Assembly: GCA_035968315.1 (NCBI GenBank)
Contig: JAVYIN010000002.1
Span: 1-64,000 of the forward strand
Origin: Nitrospira sp.
GTDB taxonomy: Bacteria > Nitrospirota > Nitrospiria > Nitrospirales > Nitrospiraceae
Direction of reading: 5' to 3'
DNA length: 64,000 bases
Part shown: in pieces, positions 53,421 to 62,205 of the stretch
How the letters are laid out: each line of letters begins with the position of its first letter
How positions within the stretch are numbered: the stretch's first letter is position 1
Made by a program: the position numbers and the translations under genes
Notes under the pieces: model-generated
The model's database searches: none
Told to the model about the DNA's origin: nothing
Seen by the model: the letters and a program-made list of their open reading frames with translations, nothing else

Positions 53421-54188
53421 ATGACGGAACACACGCTTTCCTTTATCGATCCACAAGGGCATCGCGTCGCATCGGTGCTCGCCATCCCCGACGGGGGCAC
53501 CGATCGGATCGCGGTGCTCTGCCACGGGTTTCTATCCGGGAAACACAGCACCACGAACAACATGCTGACCAGGCTGCTGGAGCCTCACGGCATCGCCACA
53601 TTCGCCTTCGACTTCTTCGGACAAGGCGAAAGCGAAGGCCCCTTTGAAGTCCTGACCACCACGCAGGCGATCGGCCAGGCCATGGCCGCGCTCGATCTCG
53701 TCCGGCAAAAAGGCTTCGCGAAAATCGGCCTGATGGGCTCCAGCTTCGGCGGCCTCGTGGCGACGCTGGCCGCCGCGCAACGCAATGATCTGGCCTGCCT
53801 GGCCCTCAAATGTCCGGTCGTCGACTTCGCAGAAGAGCTCCGGCTGACATTCGGCGACCGCGAACTGGCCCAGTGGAACGCGACCGATACGATCCCCAAT
53901 ATCATAGGCGGCACCGATCGCATCCGGCTCCGGTACAGCTTTTATGACGACTGCCTGCGGCAGATTGCCTACGAGCCGGCTCAGGCCATCACGGCCCCGA
54001 CGCTGATCGTCCAAGGCGATCAAGACGAATGTGTCCCTCTGCACCAAAGCCGCCGGCTCTATGACGCGCTCCGCGTCACGAAACGGTTGGAGCTGCTGCC
54101 CGGAGCCGATCATCAATTCACCAAGGCCGAGGACTTTCGCCGCATGACGACGCTCATCGCGGATTGGCTGGCCTCCCATCTGAGATGA
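53421..54188 (+). CDS. Alpha/beta-hydrolase (serine esterase type)
   Basis: A 255-residue cytosolic hydrolase. The oxyanion region is LCHGFLSGKHSTTNNML. The nucleophile elbow is GSSFGG. The acid is in IVQGDQDECVPL, and the His in GADHQF. The substrate is unknown. The downstream membrane-protein gene overlaps the stop by ATGA, so the two are coupled. Confidence 0.88.
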   Translation: MTEHTLSFIDPQGHRVASVLAIPDGGTDRIAVLCHGFLSGKHSTTNNMLTRLLEPHGIATFAFDFFGQGESEGPFEVLTTTQAIGQAMAALDLVRQKGFAKIGLMGSSFGGLVATLAAAQRNDLACLALKCPVVDFAEELRLTFGDRELAQWNATDTIPNIIGGTDRIRLRYSFYDDCLRQIAYEPAQAITAPTLIVQGDQDECVPLHQSRRLYDALRVTKRLELLPGADHQFTKAEDFRRMTTLIADWLASHLR

Positions 54189-54637
54189 TCACCACCGACG
54201 AACGGCACGGCACCCTGCTGGCGCTCTATCCCCTCTTCAAGGAAGAAGTCTACCGCCGCCGCCATGAGATGATGCGCTGGACGGCGTTTGGGTCAGCCGG
54301 ATCGATGGCTATGCTCTTGGCGCTGCTATTAAGCCCGCACGCCAGCCGGCTGACATCCCTGGAGACCTTGCTCGCCGGTCTCGCCGGCCTGATCTGGTGT
54401 GGCTTATTCTGCGCACTGATTCGGCAACAAGAGAACCGCCATCGGCAAGCCAAGCAAGTCCTGATTCATCTCGAGCAGGCGCTGAATCTGTACGCGGAAG
54501 GCATCTTTGTGGAGGATCACTCGCTCTACCCACAGACCTGGGCAAGCGACTGGACACGAGACAAGACCGGTCTGCTCTACTATGGCACGCTCGGCACATT
54601 GACTGCCCTCGTCCTGCTGGCGCTCGTCATCACCTAA
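54185..54637 (+). CDS. Hypothetical membrane protein
   Basis: A 150-residue protein with three hydrophobic segments (about residues 35-50, 62-82 and 130-149). It has a charged N-terminal amphipathic stretch (LFKEEVYRRRHEMMRW). No family is recognised. The ATG at 54185 overlaps the hydrolase stop. Repeat C begins 15 bases after the stop. Confidence 0.7.
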   Translation: MITTDERHGTLLALYPLFKEEVYRRRHEMMRWTAFGSAGSMAMLLALLLSPHASRLTSLETLLAGLAGLIWCGLFCALIRQQENRHRQAKQVLIHLEQALNLYAEGIFVEDHSLYPQTWASDWTRDKTGLLYYGTLGTLTALVLLALVIT

Positions 54638-54651
54638 CGAACGCGTCCCTC

Positions 54652-54777
54652 CAGGATGCTCAACTAGGCGATCCAACTAGGCCGCAGCCGACGACAGCAC
54701 CGCAGGCGTACCCTCTGGGGTACGTTGAGGATGTTGTCAAGGCGAGAACGACGTTGGGGATCGTTTTCAGCAGTCCA
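54652..54777 (-). repeat. Stop-codon-abutting inverted-repeat element, copy C
   Basis: A 126-bp copy between convergent genes. The left end is CAGGATGCTCAA. The right end on the minus strand reads TGGACTGCTGAAAACGATCC, with an extra base relative to the others. The end touches the TAG of the SUMF1-fold gene at 54778. It shares GTACGTTGAG near 54720 and GAGAACGACGTTGGGGATCG with copy D (GAGAACGAAGCTGGGGATCG there). Confidence 0.65.
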
Positions 54778-55572
54778 CTATGATTTGGCGCAGCGAAAGC
54801 CCGTATAACTATTGCGTGTTTCAGGCGGCAACTTGAACCGTCCGTACGTCAGCAGGTATTTGGGCAAGTCCGACCAGGACCCGCCGCGCAGCACTTTGAA
54901 CTGGCCCTGCTCAGGCCCTTGCGGATTGTGCTCCGGCGAGCCCTCGTAATAGTTCGCCGCATACCAATCCTGCACCCACTCATTCACATTGCCCGCCATG
55001 TTGAAGAGACCGTACGGACTCCGCCCCGCGTCATAGACCTGCACCGGCATCAACACCTGGCTGTAACTGAACCGCGCACCCAGCGCGAAATTCGCCACAT
55101 CCTTGCTCGGCACGTGATTGCCCCAGGGATACAACCGCCCATCTGTCCCGCGCGCCGCCTTTTCCCACTCGGCTTCGGTCGGCAAGCGCTTCCCTTGCCA
55201 CTGGCAATAGGCCTCGGCGTCGTACCAATCCACGCCGATGATCGGGCGATCCCGATGCTGCGACAGCTTCACCGTCTCCCACAGCCAGGGAGCCGGACGG
55301 CCGGTCGCGGCGAGAAAGGCCGCGTACTGCGCCGTGGTGACTTCATACAAATCCATGAAGAAGGCCGGCATCCAGACCTGATGCTGGGGCCGCTCATCAT
55401 CAAGCGCCTGCGTCCCATCCGATCCCATGGCGAAGGGCCCTTCGGAAATCTTAGCCATCGGGGTGTCGGCGGGAGCCGGTTGCTCCAGAGCCTGTGACCG
55501 CCTGAGCCGGTCCAGCTGCGCGCTTGCATGAGTTTCAAGCAGGAGAAAGAGAAGGATGGTCAAAACGATCAT
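54778..55572 (-). CDS. SUMF1/FGE-fold exported protein
   Basis: A 264-residue protein of the formylglycine-generating-enzyme (SUMF1) fold. A signal peptide (MIVLTILLFLLLETHASAQ) is followed by FMDLYEVTTAQYAAFLAATG, GVDWYDAEAYCQWQGKRLPT, NMAGNVNEWVQDWY and the end RNSYTGFRCAKS. The two active cysteines of FGE that precede the last motif are absent (YGRFKLPPETRNS). It is therefore probably not a formylglycine maker. The open frame extends to 55728, across repeat D. I chose the ATG at 55570-55572 because it yields a signal peptide. Confidence 0.75.
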   Translation of the reverse strand: MIVLTILLFLLLETHASAQLDRLRRSQALEQPAPADTPMAKISEGPFAMGSDGTQALDDERPQHQVWMPAFFMDLYEVTTAQYAAFLAATGRPAPWLWETVKLSQHRDRPIIGVDWYDAEAYCQWQGKRLPTEAEWEKAARGTDGRLYPWGNHVPSKDVANFALGARFSYSQVLMPVQVYDAGRSPYGLFNMAGNVNEWVQDWYAANYYEGSPEHNPQGPEQGQFKVLRGGSWSDLPKYLLTYGRFKLPPETRNSYTGFRCAKS

Positions 55573-55675
55573 CCCGCAAGAAGGCAGGAAGAGTGAACGC
55601 CGAGGCGCACGCGGTTGGTACGTTGAGGCGTTCTCACGACCGAGAACGAAGCTGGGGATCGTTTTCACCATCCTG
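55553..55675 (-). repeat. Stop-codon-abutting inverted-repeat element, copy D
   Basis: A 123-bp copy. The left end AGGATGGTCAAAACGATC and the right end, read on the minus strand, AGGATGGTGAAAACGATC differ at one base. The right end lies 3 bases before the TGA of the methyltransferase gene at 55679. The left end overlaps the start region of the SUMF1-fold gene, so that the ATG and the first residues of its signal peptide come from the repeat. Confidence 0.72.
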
Positions 55676-55678
55676 TCC

Positions 55679-56338
55679 TCAATGGATGATGCCGCCAACC
55701 ACCCAATGCCGATCATCCGGCACATCAATCAGCAACCTGGTCAGATTCATCTGAGCCAGCTGCGCGGCAATTTCATCTTCCGTAAACGCGGCCAGCAGCG
55801 AGTGGTAGAAGTCCCGCCGGAGAATCTCCGGCGCGCCCGATGCGTACCGATCCACGATAGCCTGTGCCTCTTCCGGTGATTCCGGCCTCAAGAGGTCCAT
55901 GATCAGGACCGGCGAGCCGGGTCTCACAATCATTCGCAGTTTGTGCCAGAACTGCAATGGATTGGGCAGATGATGGAGCAAACTATTGGAAATGGCCGCG
56001 TCGGCTTGACTGGCCCCGGCCAGCTCTTGAAACCGTTCACACCTGAACGCCACGCGATCAGACAACCCGGCCTGGCGAACGGCCGTTTCCGCCAGCGCGA
56101 TCATCGGACGCGAGGCATCAATACCCGTAATCCGGCAGGCTGGCAGCAGCCGAGCCAGCCGCACAGGAATATCGCCAGGCCCGCAGCCCACATCCACGAT
56201 ATGGCCCTGCGTGCAGTCAGGGAAGTAGTCACGAAACCGTTCGACGAAGCCCTGATTCTCCGCCGAAAAATCCGCCTCCGCATAGGCCAGCGCCTGCGCG
56301 GGATCATCCATCAATTCCGGTTCAAGGATCCGTTCCAC
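55679..56338 (-). CDS. SAM-dependent class I methyltransferase
   Basis: A 219-residue methyltransferase. The SAM motif is VDVGCGPGDIPVRLARLLP near residues 48-66. The motif LHHLPNPLQFWHKLRMIVRPG is typical of UbiE/Methyltransf_25-type enzymes. The C-terminal part ends VPDDRHWVVGGIIH. The start is a GTG at 56336-56338 with AGGAGGG upstream. The substrate is unknown. Repeat D lies 3 bases after the stop, followed by the SUMF1-fold gene on the same strand. Confidence 0.85.
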   Translation of the reverse strand: MERILEPELMDDPAQALAYAEADFSAENQGFVERFRDYFPDCTQGHIVDVGCGPGDIPVRLARLLPACRITGIDASRPMIALAETAVRQAGLSDRVAFRCERFQELAGASQADAAISNSLLHHLPNPLQFWHKLRMIVRPGSPVLIMDLLRPESPEEAQAIVDRYASGAPEILRRDFYHSLLAAFTEDEIAAQLAQMNLTRLLIDVPDDRHWVVGGIIH

Positions 56339-56440
56339 CCGCCCTCCTCATGGCTCACCGCTTGACCGAATCCGTGCGGCTTGCTATACAGACGCCCGTA
56401 GGGGATACCATCGGCACTCATCACTAGAAAGGGGACTATC

Positions 56441-56713
56441 GTGAACAAGCAAGACCTCATCGATGTCGTCGCCAAGACCGCCGACCTTTCCAGAGCCTCC
56501 GCGGCTCGCGCCGTGAAGGGCATGCTGTCCGCCATTACCACGAGTCTGAAGAAAAAGCAGAGCGTCTCGCTGGTGGGCTTCGGCACCTTCAAAGTCAGCC
56601 ACCGCGCCGCGCGCACCGGACGCAACCCCCAAACCGGCAAGGCGATCAAGATCAAGGCCGCCAAAGTGCCGAAATTCAAACCCGGCAAAGCGCTGAAAGA
56701 CTCCGTCAACTAG
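56441..56713 (+). CDS. HU-family DNA-binding protein
   Basis: A 90-residue histone-like protein. It starts [19 protein letters not shown], has [20 protein letters not shown] and the signature [20 protein letters not shown]. It binds and bends DNA as a dimer. The start is GTG at 56441 with AAGGGGA upstream. It faces the MOSC gene convergently across a hairpin. Confidence 0.95.
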   Translation: MNKQDLIDVVAKTADLSRASAARAVKGMLSAITTSLKKKQSVSLVGFGTFKVSHRAARTGRNPQTGKAIKIKAAKVPKFKPGKALKDSVN

Positions 56714-56736
56714 CGTCTTCTCGACAAGACCACGAC

Positions 56737-56768
56737 CGAAGGCTAGGCGCCCGAGCGCTTAGCCTTCG
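56737..56768. terminator. Bidirectional hairpin between HU and MOSC genes
   Basis: CGAAGGCTAGGCG and CGCTTAGCCTTCG form a 13-bp stem (one G-U pair) around the loop CCCGAG. It lies 24 bases after the HU stop, and its right arm overlaps the last codons of the MOSC gene. It is probably a shared terminator. Confidence 0.6.
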
Positions 56769-57261
56769 TCTTCATCGGGCCTTGCTCGACCCGCACCTTA
56801 TCTCCAGGCCTGACCACGCCTTCACTCAATACCCTGGCATAGACGCGGCTCCAGCCGGGATTATGCTTCTGCGAAATCCGGTTGTACTCCCCCTCGCGAA
56901 ACCACCGGGCATTGTGGTCGCACGGCACGGTATAGCTCATAATCTCCAGCCGCACCTCCGGCCCAATTGACACCCGCGCTCCGGGCCGCATCTGCTCCCA
57001 CTCCACCCCCGCCAGCGTCAGATTCTCCCCCGACGCACCCGGATCGATCGGATGGCCTTCGTCCTGCAGCCGTTCGATAAGATCGAGCGAGAAGAGACAG
57101 ACCGCGCGATCGGCCCCTCCATGGAATTTCCTGTTCCGCTGCCGGTCTCCCTCGACACCCTGTGCGGTCACCCGCGCTTCCAACACCGGCTTCTTCGGCA
57201 CCCCGCCGTCCGACACACTGATCTGATGCACATGAGGATAGGATGGCCGTCCGCTGCTCAT
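56743..57261 (-). CDS. MOSC-domain protein (YiiM-like)
   Basis: A 172-residue MOSC-domain protein. Motifs are VHQISVSDGGVPKKPV, VEGDRQRNRKFHGGADRAVC with the conserved cysteine in AVCLFS, and GENLTLAGV. The family handles sulfur or molybdenum-cofactor chemistry. The C-terminus ends in a basic tail (MKTKAKRSGA). The ATG at 57261 lies 3 bases after the prmA stop, so they are co-transcribed. Confidence 0.88.
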   Translation of the reverse strand: MSSGRPSYPHVHQISVSDGGVPKKPVLEARVTAQGVEGDRQRNRKFHGGADRAVCLFSLDLIERLQDEGHPIDPGASGENLTLAGVEWEQMRPGARVSIGPEVRLEIMSYTVPCDHNARWFREGEYNRISQKHNPGWSRVYARVLSEGVVRPGDKVRVEQGPMKTKAKRSGA

Positions 57262-57264
57262 GGC

Positions 57265-58140
57265 CTAGCGCCCCCCTTCGCACGGTTCAGCCCGAACCAA
57301 TTCCAGCGCCACCCACCCCTCCTGCTCGCGCCGAGCCGCCAGATAGAGGCCCAGCGCCGCATAACGCGCCACCACTTCAGCCTCTTGATCGGCCAGCACG
57401 CCGGACAACAGCAGCCGGGCACCGGCCAGCCCATAGGCGGCAAGTTCATCGGCCAGCAGCAGCAACGTCTGGCGATCAAGATTCGCCAGCACTAAATCAG
57501 GCCGGGCCTCCCCGCCAAGATCTTGCAGCGTCCCGCAGATCACTTCCAATTCAGAGCCAAATCGATTCTCCCGCGCATACTCGCGCGCGCACTCCACGGC
57601 CACAGGATCGTTCTCAACCTCGACCGCCGACCGCGCCCCCAGCCGCAAGGCCGCCATCGCCAGAATCCCGCTGCCCGCTCCGACATCCAGGACCAATTCC
57701 CCTCCGCGAATCAGATCCTCCAGCCATTCCAGCAACATGCGCGTCGTCGCATGATGGCCGGTGCCGAACGCCTGCTTGGGATCCAGGATGATCTCCAGCT
57801 GATCGAGCTGAAGCGCAACCGGTTCCCAACTGGGGCGGATCACGATCCGCCGCCCGACAAGCAGCGGCTTCACCGACTGCGCCCACTGGCGGTTCCAGTC
57901 CTGATGCGGCAGATCCCCCACGTGCACGGCCCCGCTGCTTCGCCCTGACGGATCGAGTTGATCGAGGGCCGCTCGGACCCGCCCCAGTTGCTCCCCGCTC
58001 CAATGACCGCGAGACCAATAGAGATGGGTGACGCCCTGATCCTCCCAGGCACCCTGCACATGCGGATCGTCCAGTAGCCCGAGCAATTCCCCTGGATCAA
58101 TCGCACTCTGAAAACTGACGTCGACCCACTCATGCGTCAT
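57265..58140 (-). CDS. prmA: Ribosomal protein L11 methyltransferase PrmA
   Basis: A 291-residue SAM enzyme trimethylating L11. The N-terminal substrate domain starts WVDVSFQSAIDPGELLGLL. The catalytic part has DPKQAFGTGHHATTRMLLEW and LVLDVGAGSGILAMAALRLG, with LANLDRQTL (the N-P-P-Y-like region is modified to LANL). The start is the ATG at 58138-58140. MOSC follows immediately. It is divergent from the MutS-like gene with 45 bases between them. Confidence 0.92.
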   Translation of the reverse strand: MTHEWVDVSFQSAIDPGELLGLLDDPHVQGAWEDQGVTHLYWSRGHWSGEQLGRVRAALDQLDPSGRSSGAVHVGDLPHQDWNRQWAQSVKPLLVGRRIVIRPSWEPVALQLDQLEIILDPKQAFGTGHHATTRMLLEWLEDLIRGGELVLDVGAGSGILAMAALRLGARSAVEVENDPVAVECAREYARENRFGSELEVICGTLQDLGGEARPDLVLANLDRQTLLLLADELAAYGLAGARLLLSGVLADQEAEVVARYAALGLYLAARREQEGWVALELVRAEPCEGGR

Positions 58141-58185
58141 GGTTCCTCACACACATTCAATTGACGAGCACGAGCCCTTCCCAGT

Positions 58186-60030
58186 ATGGTCGAGCTCATC
58201 GTGACGACCAGCCAATCCACCACCTCACGCGAAGACACACTCACTCGCTTACTCCGGCGCGGCGAACGCCTGCACCAACGAGGCACCGCAGCCAGCGCCA
58301 GGCTGTCCCGCTGGCGTGGGGTGCTATTTCTCATCGGCCTGCTCGTCACTGTAGGCTTCTACCGGCTCGGACAATACGAGGCCGGCAACTGGTCGCTCGT
58401 ACTCTTCCTCATCGGCTTTCTCACGATCGCCGCGTATCATAACAGGCTCGAACACCGGATTCATCGGCTCGGCTTATGGGCCAGCGTGAAGCGAGGCCAT
58501 CTCGCTCGCCTGCGCCTCGACTGGCAGGCCCTTCCCCCCTGCCGGCCTATCGCAGCCGAGGGACACCTCTACGCTAAAGATCTTGACCTGGTCGGACCCC
58601 ATTCCTTGCTGCACCTTCTCGATACCTCGACCTCCACCCAAGGCCGCGAGCGACTCGCCTCCTGGTTGCTGGAACAACCACCCGCGGAACAGGCCTGGGG
58701 CAACCGGCAACGCCTCGTCCGTGCACTCGCCAGGATTTCCATCTTCCGCGATCGCCTCACGGTCGAAGCCCAACGGATGGGCGAAGCGGAGATCAACGGC
58801 CACCGACTCTCCGCCGTCTTACAGCATCACGTGCATCTTCCTCATCTGCGCATCCTACTCCCCCTACAAGCCCTGCTGGCCGTTACCACGCTCGGCCTCG
58901 GATTCGCCGCCTTGCTCAATCTCCTCCCGGCCTATTGGATGCTGTCATTTGGGATCTATGCCCTGATCTTCTTGCAGACCGATCAGGGAGAAGAATTGCT
59001 CGAACATGCCGTCGGGCTCCATCATGAAGTCGAGAAGCTGGGAACCGTGCTGCTCTTCCTGGAACAGCGCGCCCGAACACCGGAATCGGCCCTTGCCGAG
59101 ACCTGTCGCGCCCTCACAGTGGCAGACACCGCTCCGTCCGCCTTGATTCGCCATCTCGCGCGCGTGCTCCACGGCGTCAGCGTGAAGGCCCATCCGCTCG
59201 TCCATTTGGTCCTGAACGCCCTCTGTCCCTGGGATCTCTTCTTCACCTTCCGGCTGCAACAATTCCAGCGTCGGCTGCACACACTGCTGCCCCTCTGGCT
59301 GGATTGCCTCGCCGAAGTTGAAGCGGCCTCAGCGCTCGCCTCCTTTGCCTATTTGCATCCAGCCTATAGCTGGCCCACACCGGTCAACACCGTGGGAGTG
59401 ACCGGCACCGCACTCGGCCATCCCCTCATCCAGCCAGATCATCGTGTGATGAACGACTTCACCCTAACAGGCCATGGCAGCATCCATCTGGTCACCGGGT
59501 CAAATATGTCCGGCAAGAGCACCTTTCTACGAACCCTCGGCATTAACCTCTGCCTCGCACAAGCTGGTGCGCCAGTCTGCGCGACCCGCTTTGAATGGGC
59601 CTGGAGCCGCCTCGCCTGCTGTATTCGCGTGAATGATTCACTGGACGCAGGACTCTCGTTCTTCTATGCCGAGGTGAAGCGGCTGAAGACCATCTTAGAG
59701 ACAACCCGTGAGAACGCGGCTCCGCCCGCACTGTTCCTAATCGACGAGATTTTCAAAGGGACGAATAACCGCGAACGGCTCATCGGCAGCCGTGCCTACA
59801 TCGAAGGCTTAGCCAAAGGGAATGGGTACGGACTGGTGACCACGCACGACCTGGAACTGACCGACCTAGATCGATCCATTCCAGGGCTCACCAACAGCCA
59901 CTTTCAGGAAACCGTTGCCGACGGCACGCTCACCTTCGACTACCGCCTCCGCCCGGGCCCCTGCCCGACCACGAACGCGCTCAGGATTATGGAATTGGAA
60001 GGGCTGCCGGTGCCGAAACCGCTCCCCTGA
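58186..60030 (+). CDS. Membrane-anchored MutS-like ATPase
   Basis: A 614-residue protein. The N-terminus has two membrane segments (VLFLIGLLVTVGFYRL and LVLFLIGFLTIAAYH, residues about 45-95), and another pair lies near 220-265. The central part recalls MutS domain III, and the C-terminus is the MutS ATPase: Walker A TGSNMSGKSTFLRTLG, Walker B LFLIDEIFKGTNNRER, and TTHDLELTDL. The N-terminal mismatch-binding domain is absent. It belongs to the MutS-related membrane proteins and is unlikely to do mismatch repair. Its role is unknown. Confidence 0.88.
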   Translation: MVELIVTTSQSTTSREDTLTRLLRRGERLHQRGTAASARLSRWRGVLFLIGLLVTVGFYRLGQYEAGNWSLVLFLIGFLTIAAYHNRLEHRIHRLGLWASVKRGHLARLRLDWQALPPCRPIAAEGHLYAKDLDLVGPHSLLHLLDTSTSTQGRERLASWLLEQPPAEQAWGNRQRLVRALARISIFRDRLTVEAQRMGEAEINGHRLSAVLQHHVHLPHLRILLPLQALLAVTTLGLGFAALLNLLPAYWMLSFGIYALIFLQTDQGEELLEHAVGLHHEVEKLGTVLLFLEQRARTPESALAETCRALTVADTAPSALIRHLARVLHGVSVKAHPLVHLVLNALCPWDLFFTFRLQQFQRRLHTLLPLWLDCLAEVEAASALASFAYLHPAYSWPTPVNTVGVTGTALGHPLIQPDHRVMNDFTLTGHGSIHLVTGSNMSGKSTFLRTLGINLCLAQAGAPVCATRFEWAWSRLACCIRVNDSLDAGLSFFYAEVKRLKTILETTRENAAPPALFLIDEIFKGTNNRERLIGSRAYIEGLAKGNGYGLVTTHDLELTDLDRSIPGLTNSHFQETVADGTLTFDYRLRPGPCPTTNALRIMELEGLPVPKPLP

Positions 60031-60071
60031 GAAATCGGCAGGCACGCAGGGCTTAGACCAGCAGAAACACA

Positions 60072-60103
60072 CAGGCGGAAGGAACGAACGTCCCTTCCGC
60101 CTG
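60072..60103. terminator. Hairpin between MutS-like and GNA1162-like genes
   Basis: CAGGCGGAAGG pairs exactly with CCTTCCGCCTG across a 10-base loop. It lies 41 bases after the MutS-like stop and about 30 bases from the convergent lipoprotein stop. No T-run is present. It probably serves both transcripts. Confidence 0.55.
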
Positions 60104-60133
60104 ACTGATACCGGAACCAACGGACCTGAGCCC

Positions 60134-60715
60134 CTACTTGGGCATGTACTTCACGATATATTCCGACAGCTCCTCGGCAATGTCTTTCAACGACGGTTTG
60201 AAGATCATATAGGTCTTGATCTTGTCGTGGCGGCCTTTCCATACAATCGCGCCATTAGCCCCATCGATCAGGCGCACGCCCATTCCCACCTTCCCAAAGC
60301 TATCCCCTTCCGCACGGCCATATTCCCAATTGTTAATTTTTGGGACCAGCAACGCCTCAGCCTGCACCAGCTGACCGAGCTTCGCCGCCATCCCCGGATC
60401 AGATTGCCCCGTCGTGTCCAGCTTGGAGTAGTAGGCCGCCAGCAAATCGCTCGCGTCTTTGGCCGAGAAGGCGCCGTTCACTTGATCAGGATTCACCACC
60501 GATTCATACCGCCCGGACTTGCTCAACGCACTGACCAGCACCGCCTGCGAAGACTCCCGCGCCCCCTCGTAGGCCCCCACCATCGGCGGCAACACCGCAA
60601 TCGTTTTCGGCTTGAACGTGGCCGCTGACGGCCCTTCCCACACTTCCTGCAAGCCGCCGCAACCCGTCATGACGAGAAGCCCGACCCCAACCATCCCTGC
60701 CAGCATCTTCCTCAT
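60134..60715 (-). CDS. GNA1162-like lipoprotein
   Basis: About 193 residues. The lipobox is LLVMTGC. The remainder resembles GNA1162/DUF799-type lipoproteins, with KTIAVLPPMVGAYEGARESS, YYSKLDTTGQSDPG and AEALLVPKINNWEYGRAEGD. A C-terminal region (IVWKGRHDKIKTYMIF) follows. It is likely an outer-membrane-associated component. The ATG at 60713-60715 is preferred over a TTG two codons earlier because of GAGGGAG. It lies 37 bases after the outer-membrane-type gene upstream. Confidence 0.78.
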   Translation of the reverse strand: MRKMLAGMVGVGLLVMTGCGGLQEVWEGPSAATFKPKTIAVLPPMVGAYEGARESSQAVLVSALSKSGRYESVVNPDQVNGAFSAKDASDLLAAYYSKLDTTGQSDPGMAAKLGQLVQAEALLVPKINNWEYGRAEGDSFGKVGMGVRLIDGANGAIVWKGRHDKIKTYMIFKPSLKDIAEELSEYIVKYMPK

Positions 60716-60752
60716 GTTCAACGCTCCCTCATGAAATTACAGATGGTCTGGC

Positions 60753-61883
60753 CTAGAACGTCATCGCCACTGTTCCCGATGCCAACGCTCCCCGTTCACG
60801 GAAGTCGTAGCCGCCGCCCACATCCACGCGCAGCGCCCACAAACGAAGACCGAAGCCAGCCGTCGGCGTGATATACGAATTGGCATCCGCCGTATTCTTG
60901 AAGGCGCCCGCCCGCAGCGAGAACATTTCCGAGAAGATCGTCTGTTCCGCACCAACGCTCAGCACCTGGCTCTTCACCCCAGGGGTGAGTGTGCGATTCG
61001 AGGTGATATCCATATCTGCGGTCAGGGTCAGTGTCTCCCAGGGATTCACCGCCACACCACCGCGCACCTGCGGCTCCAGCTTGAATTGCTGCCCCGGCGT
61101 TTTCGTGTCAAAGGAGGGCGCATTGATATCCTTCGCCACAATCCCCATGCGTAGCCAGGACGACGGCCGATAGACCGCACCCACATCGATCCCAAACGCG
61201 GTCGAGAGCTTCGCCTTACCAAGACTGTCCGTGATATCCACATCCCCGTTCGTCACCGTGGCGGTGCCATTATATGCGGCACCTTGGATCAATTTTCCGG
61301 TCACCCCAATTGCGAAGGTCCGATCCGCAAACGCATAGGCATAAGAAAATGTCGCCTGACGCGCTTCCAGCCCTTGCAACGCTAATTGACCACTCACGCC
61401 TATCGTCCCCCCATTGTTAACAGCAGTCAGCCGAGTTGGAGCAAACATGCCCGCTGTAGCAACATCGGCTACACTGACGCCAAATGCATGATCGCCAAAG
61501 TACCCCTTGATGTAGAGACCGCCCGCACCGATAGCGGAAACCGAGGCTCCCGGACGATTGATCTTGTCCACCAAAGACTGGAGTTGGTTAAGGTTTGCAA
61601 CATTGTTCTTATCTAGTTTATCGATTTGATCCAATGTATCTTTCACGCCCAACCGATCAATTCCTTGAGCGGCGACTCCAATCCGGATATCCACCGTCTT
61701 TGTCATCGCCAAGCCGGCCGGATTCCAGTACGTCGCAAAGGCATCGGTCGTGACGGCCACGCCCGCCCCGCCCATGCCCGCCGCTCGCGCACCGACCGTC
61801 GCAAACTCAACCGCCTGACTTGACGTCACCCCACACAGCCCGCTCGCAAGCGCGAGATAACTTACGACCGCAAGTTTCTTCAT
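60753..61883 (-). CDS. Outer-membrane beta-barrel protein (TraF/PorV-like)
   Basis: About 376 residues with a signal peptide (cut near SQA). The start ATVGARAAGMGGAGVAVTTDAFATYWNPAGLA is typical of the TraF_2/PorV/FadL-like barrels, followed by repeated beta strands (FSYAYAFADRTFAIGVTGKL). The C-terminus ends in a strand with terminal Phe (GTVAMTF), which suits Bam-dependent insertion. The ATG at 61881-61883 has GGAGGAG upstream. Function unknown. It may work with the lipoprotein downstream. Confidence 0.8.
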   Translation of the reverse strand: MKKLAVVSYLALASGLCGVTSSQAVEFATVGARAAGMGGAGVAVTTDAFATYWNPAGLAMTKTVDIRIGVAAQGIDRLGVKDTLDQIDKLDKNNVANLNQLQSLVDKINRPGASVSAIGAGGLYIKGYFGDHAFGVSVADVATAGMFAPTRLTAVNNGGTIGVSGQLALQGLEARQATFSYAYAFADRTFAIGVTGKLIQGAAYNGTATVTNGDVDITDSLGKAKLSTAFGIDVGAVYRPSSWLRMGIVAKDINAPSFDTKTPGQQFKLEPQVRGGVAVNPWETLTLTADMDITSNRTLTPGVKSQVLSVGAEQTIFSEMFSLRAGAFKNTADANSYITPTAGFGLRLWALRVDVGGGYDFRERGALASGTVAMTF

Positions 61884-62205
61884 AACCACTCCTCCCTACT
61901 TATTAAGTGGAGGGCCTCACCACCATGAGACGACAATTCCTTGAACAATGCCTCTCACGAGAACACCCTCATTATCCTCGCGAGCACATTTAACGGCAGC
62001 ATATTCTCATAGGTTTTGGCGAGATACCACCAAAAAGAATGGGGCCGAATAGCCCTAGAGCATGTGCGATATCACAACACCATAAAATCACAAATACCTT
62101 AAGTTGCACGGAGCCCGCCAGGCCATCATGGCCTGGCGGGCTCATGGATCTGTACTTCAGAACGTGCGTCACACCACTCGTTGCCTTCTTGAATCCAAAG
62201 CCTCA
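61884..62205. other. Intergenic region between envelope genes
   Basis: About 320 AT-richer bases. It contains the strong hairpin at 62111-62143 and probably the promoter of the barrel gene. No reading frame has a ribosome site with a family match. Confidence 0.4.
62111..62143. terminator. Strong hairpin downstream of the right-edge lipoprotein gene
   Basis: GAGCCCGCCAGGCC pairs exactly with GGCCTGGCGGGCTC around the loop ATCAT (14-bp stem). It lies about 60 bases after the stop of the minus-strand lipoprotein gene and is followed by a weakly T-rich stretch. It is a likely transcript end. Confidence 0.65.
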
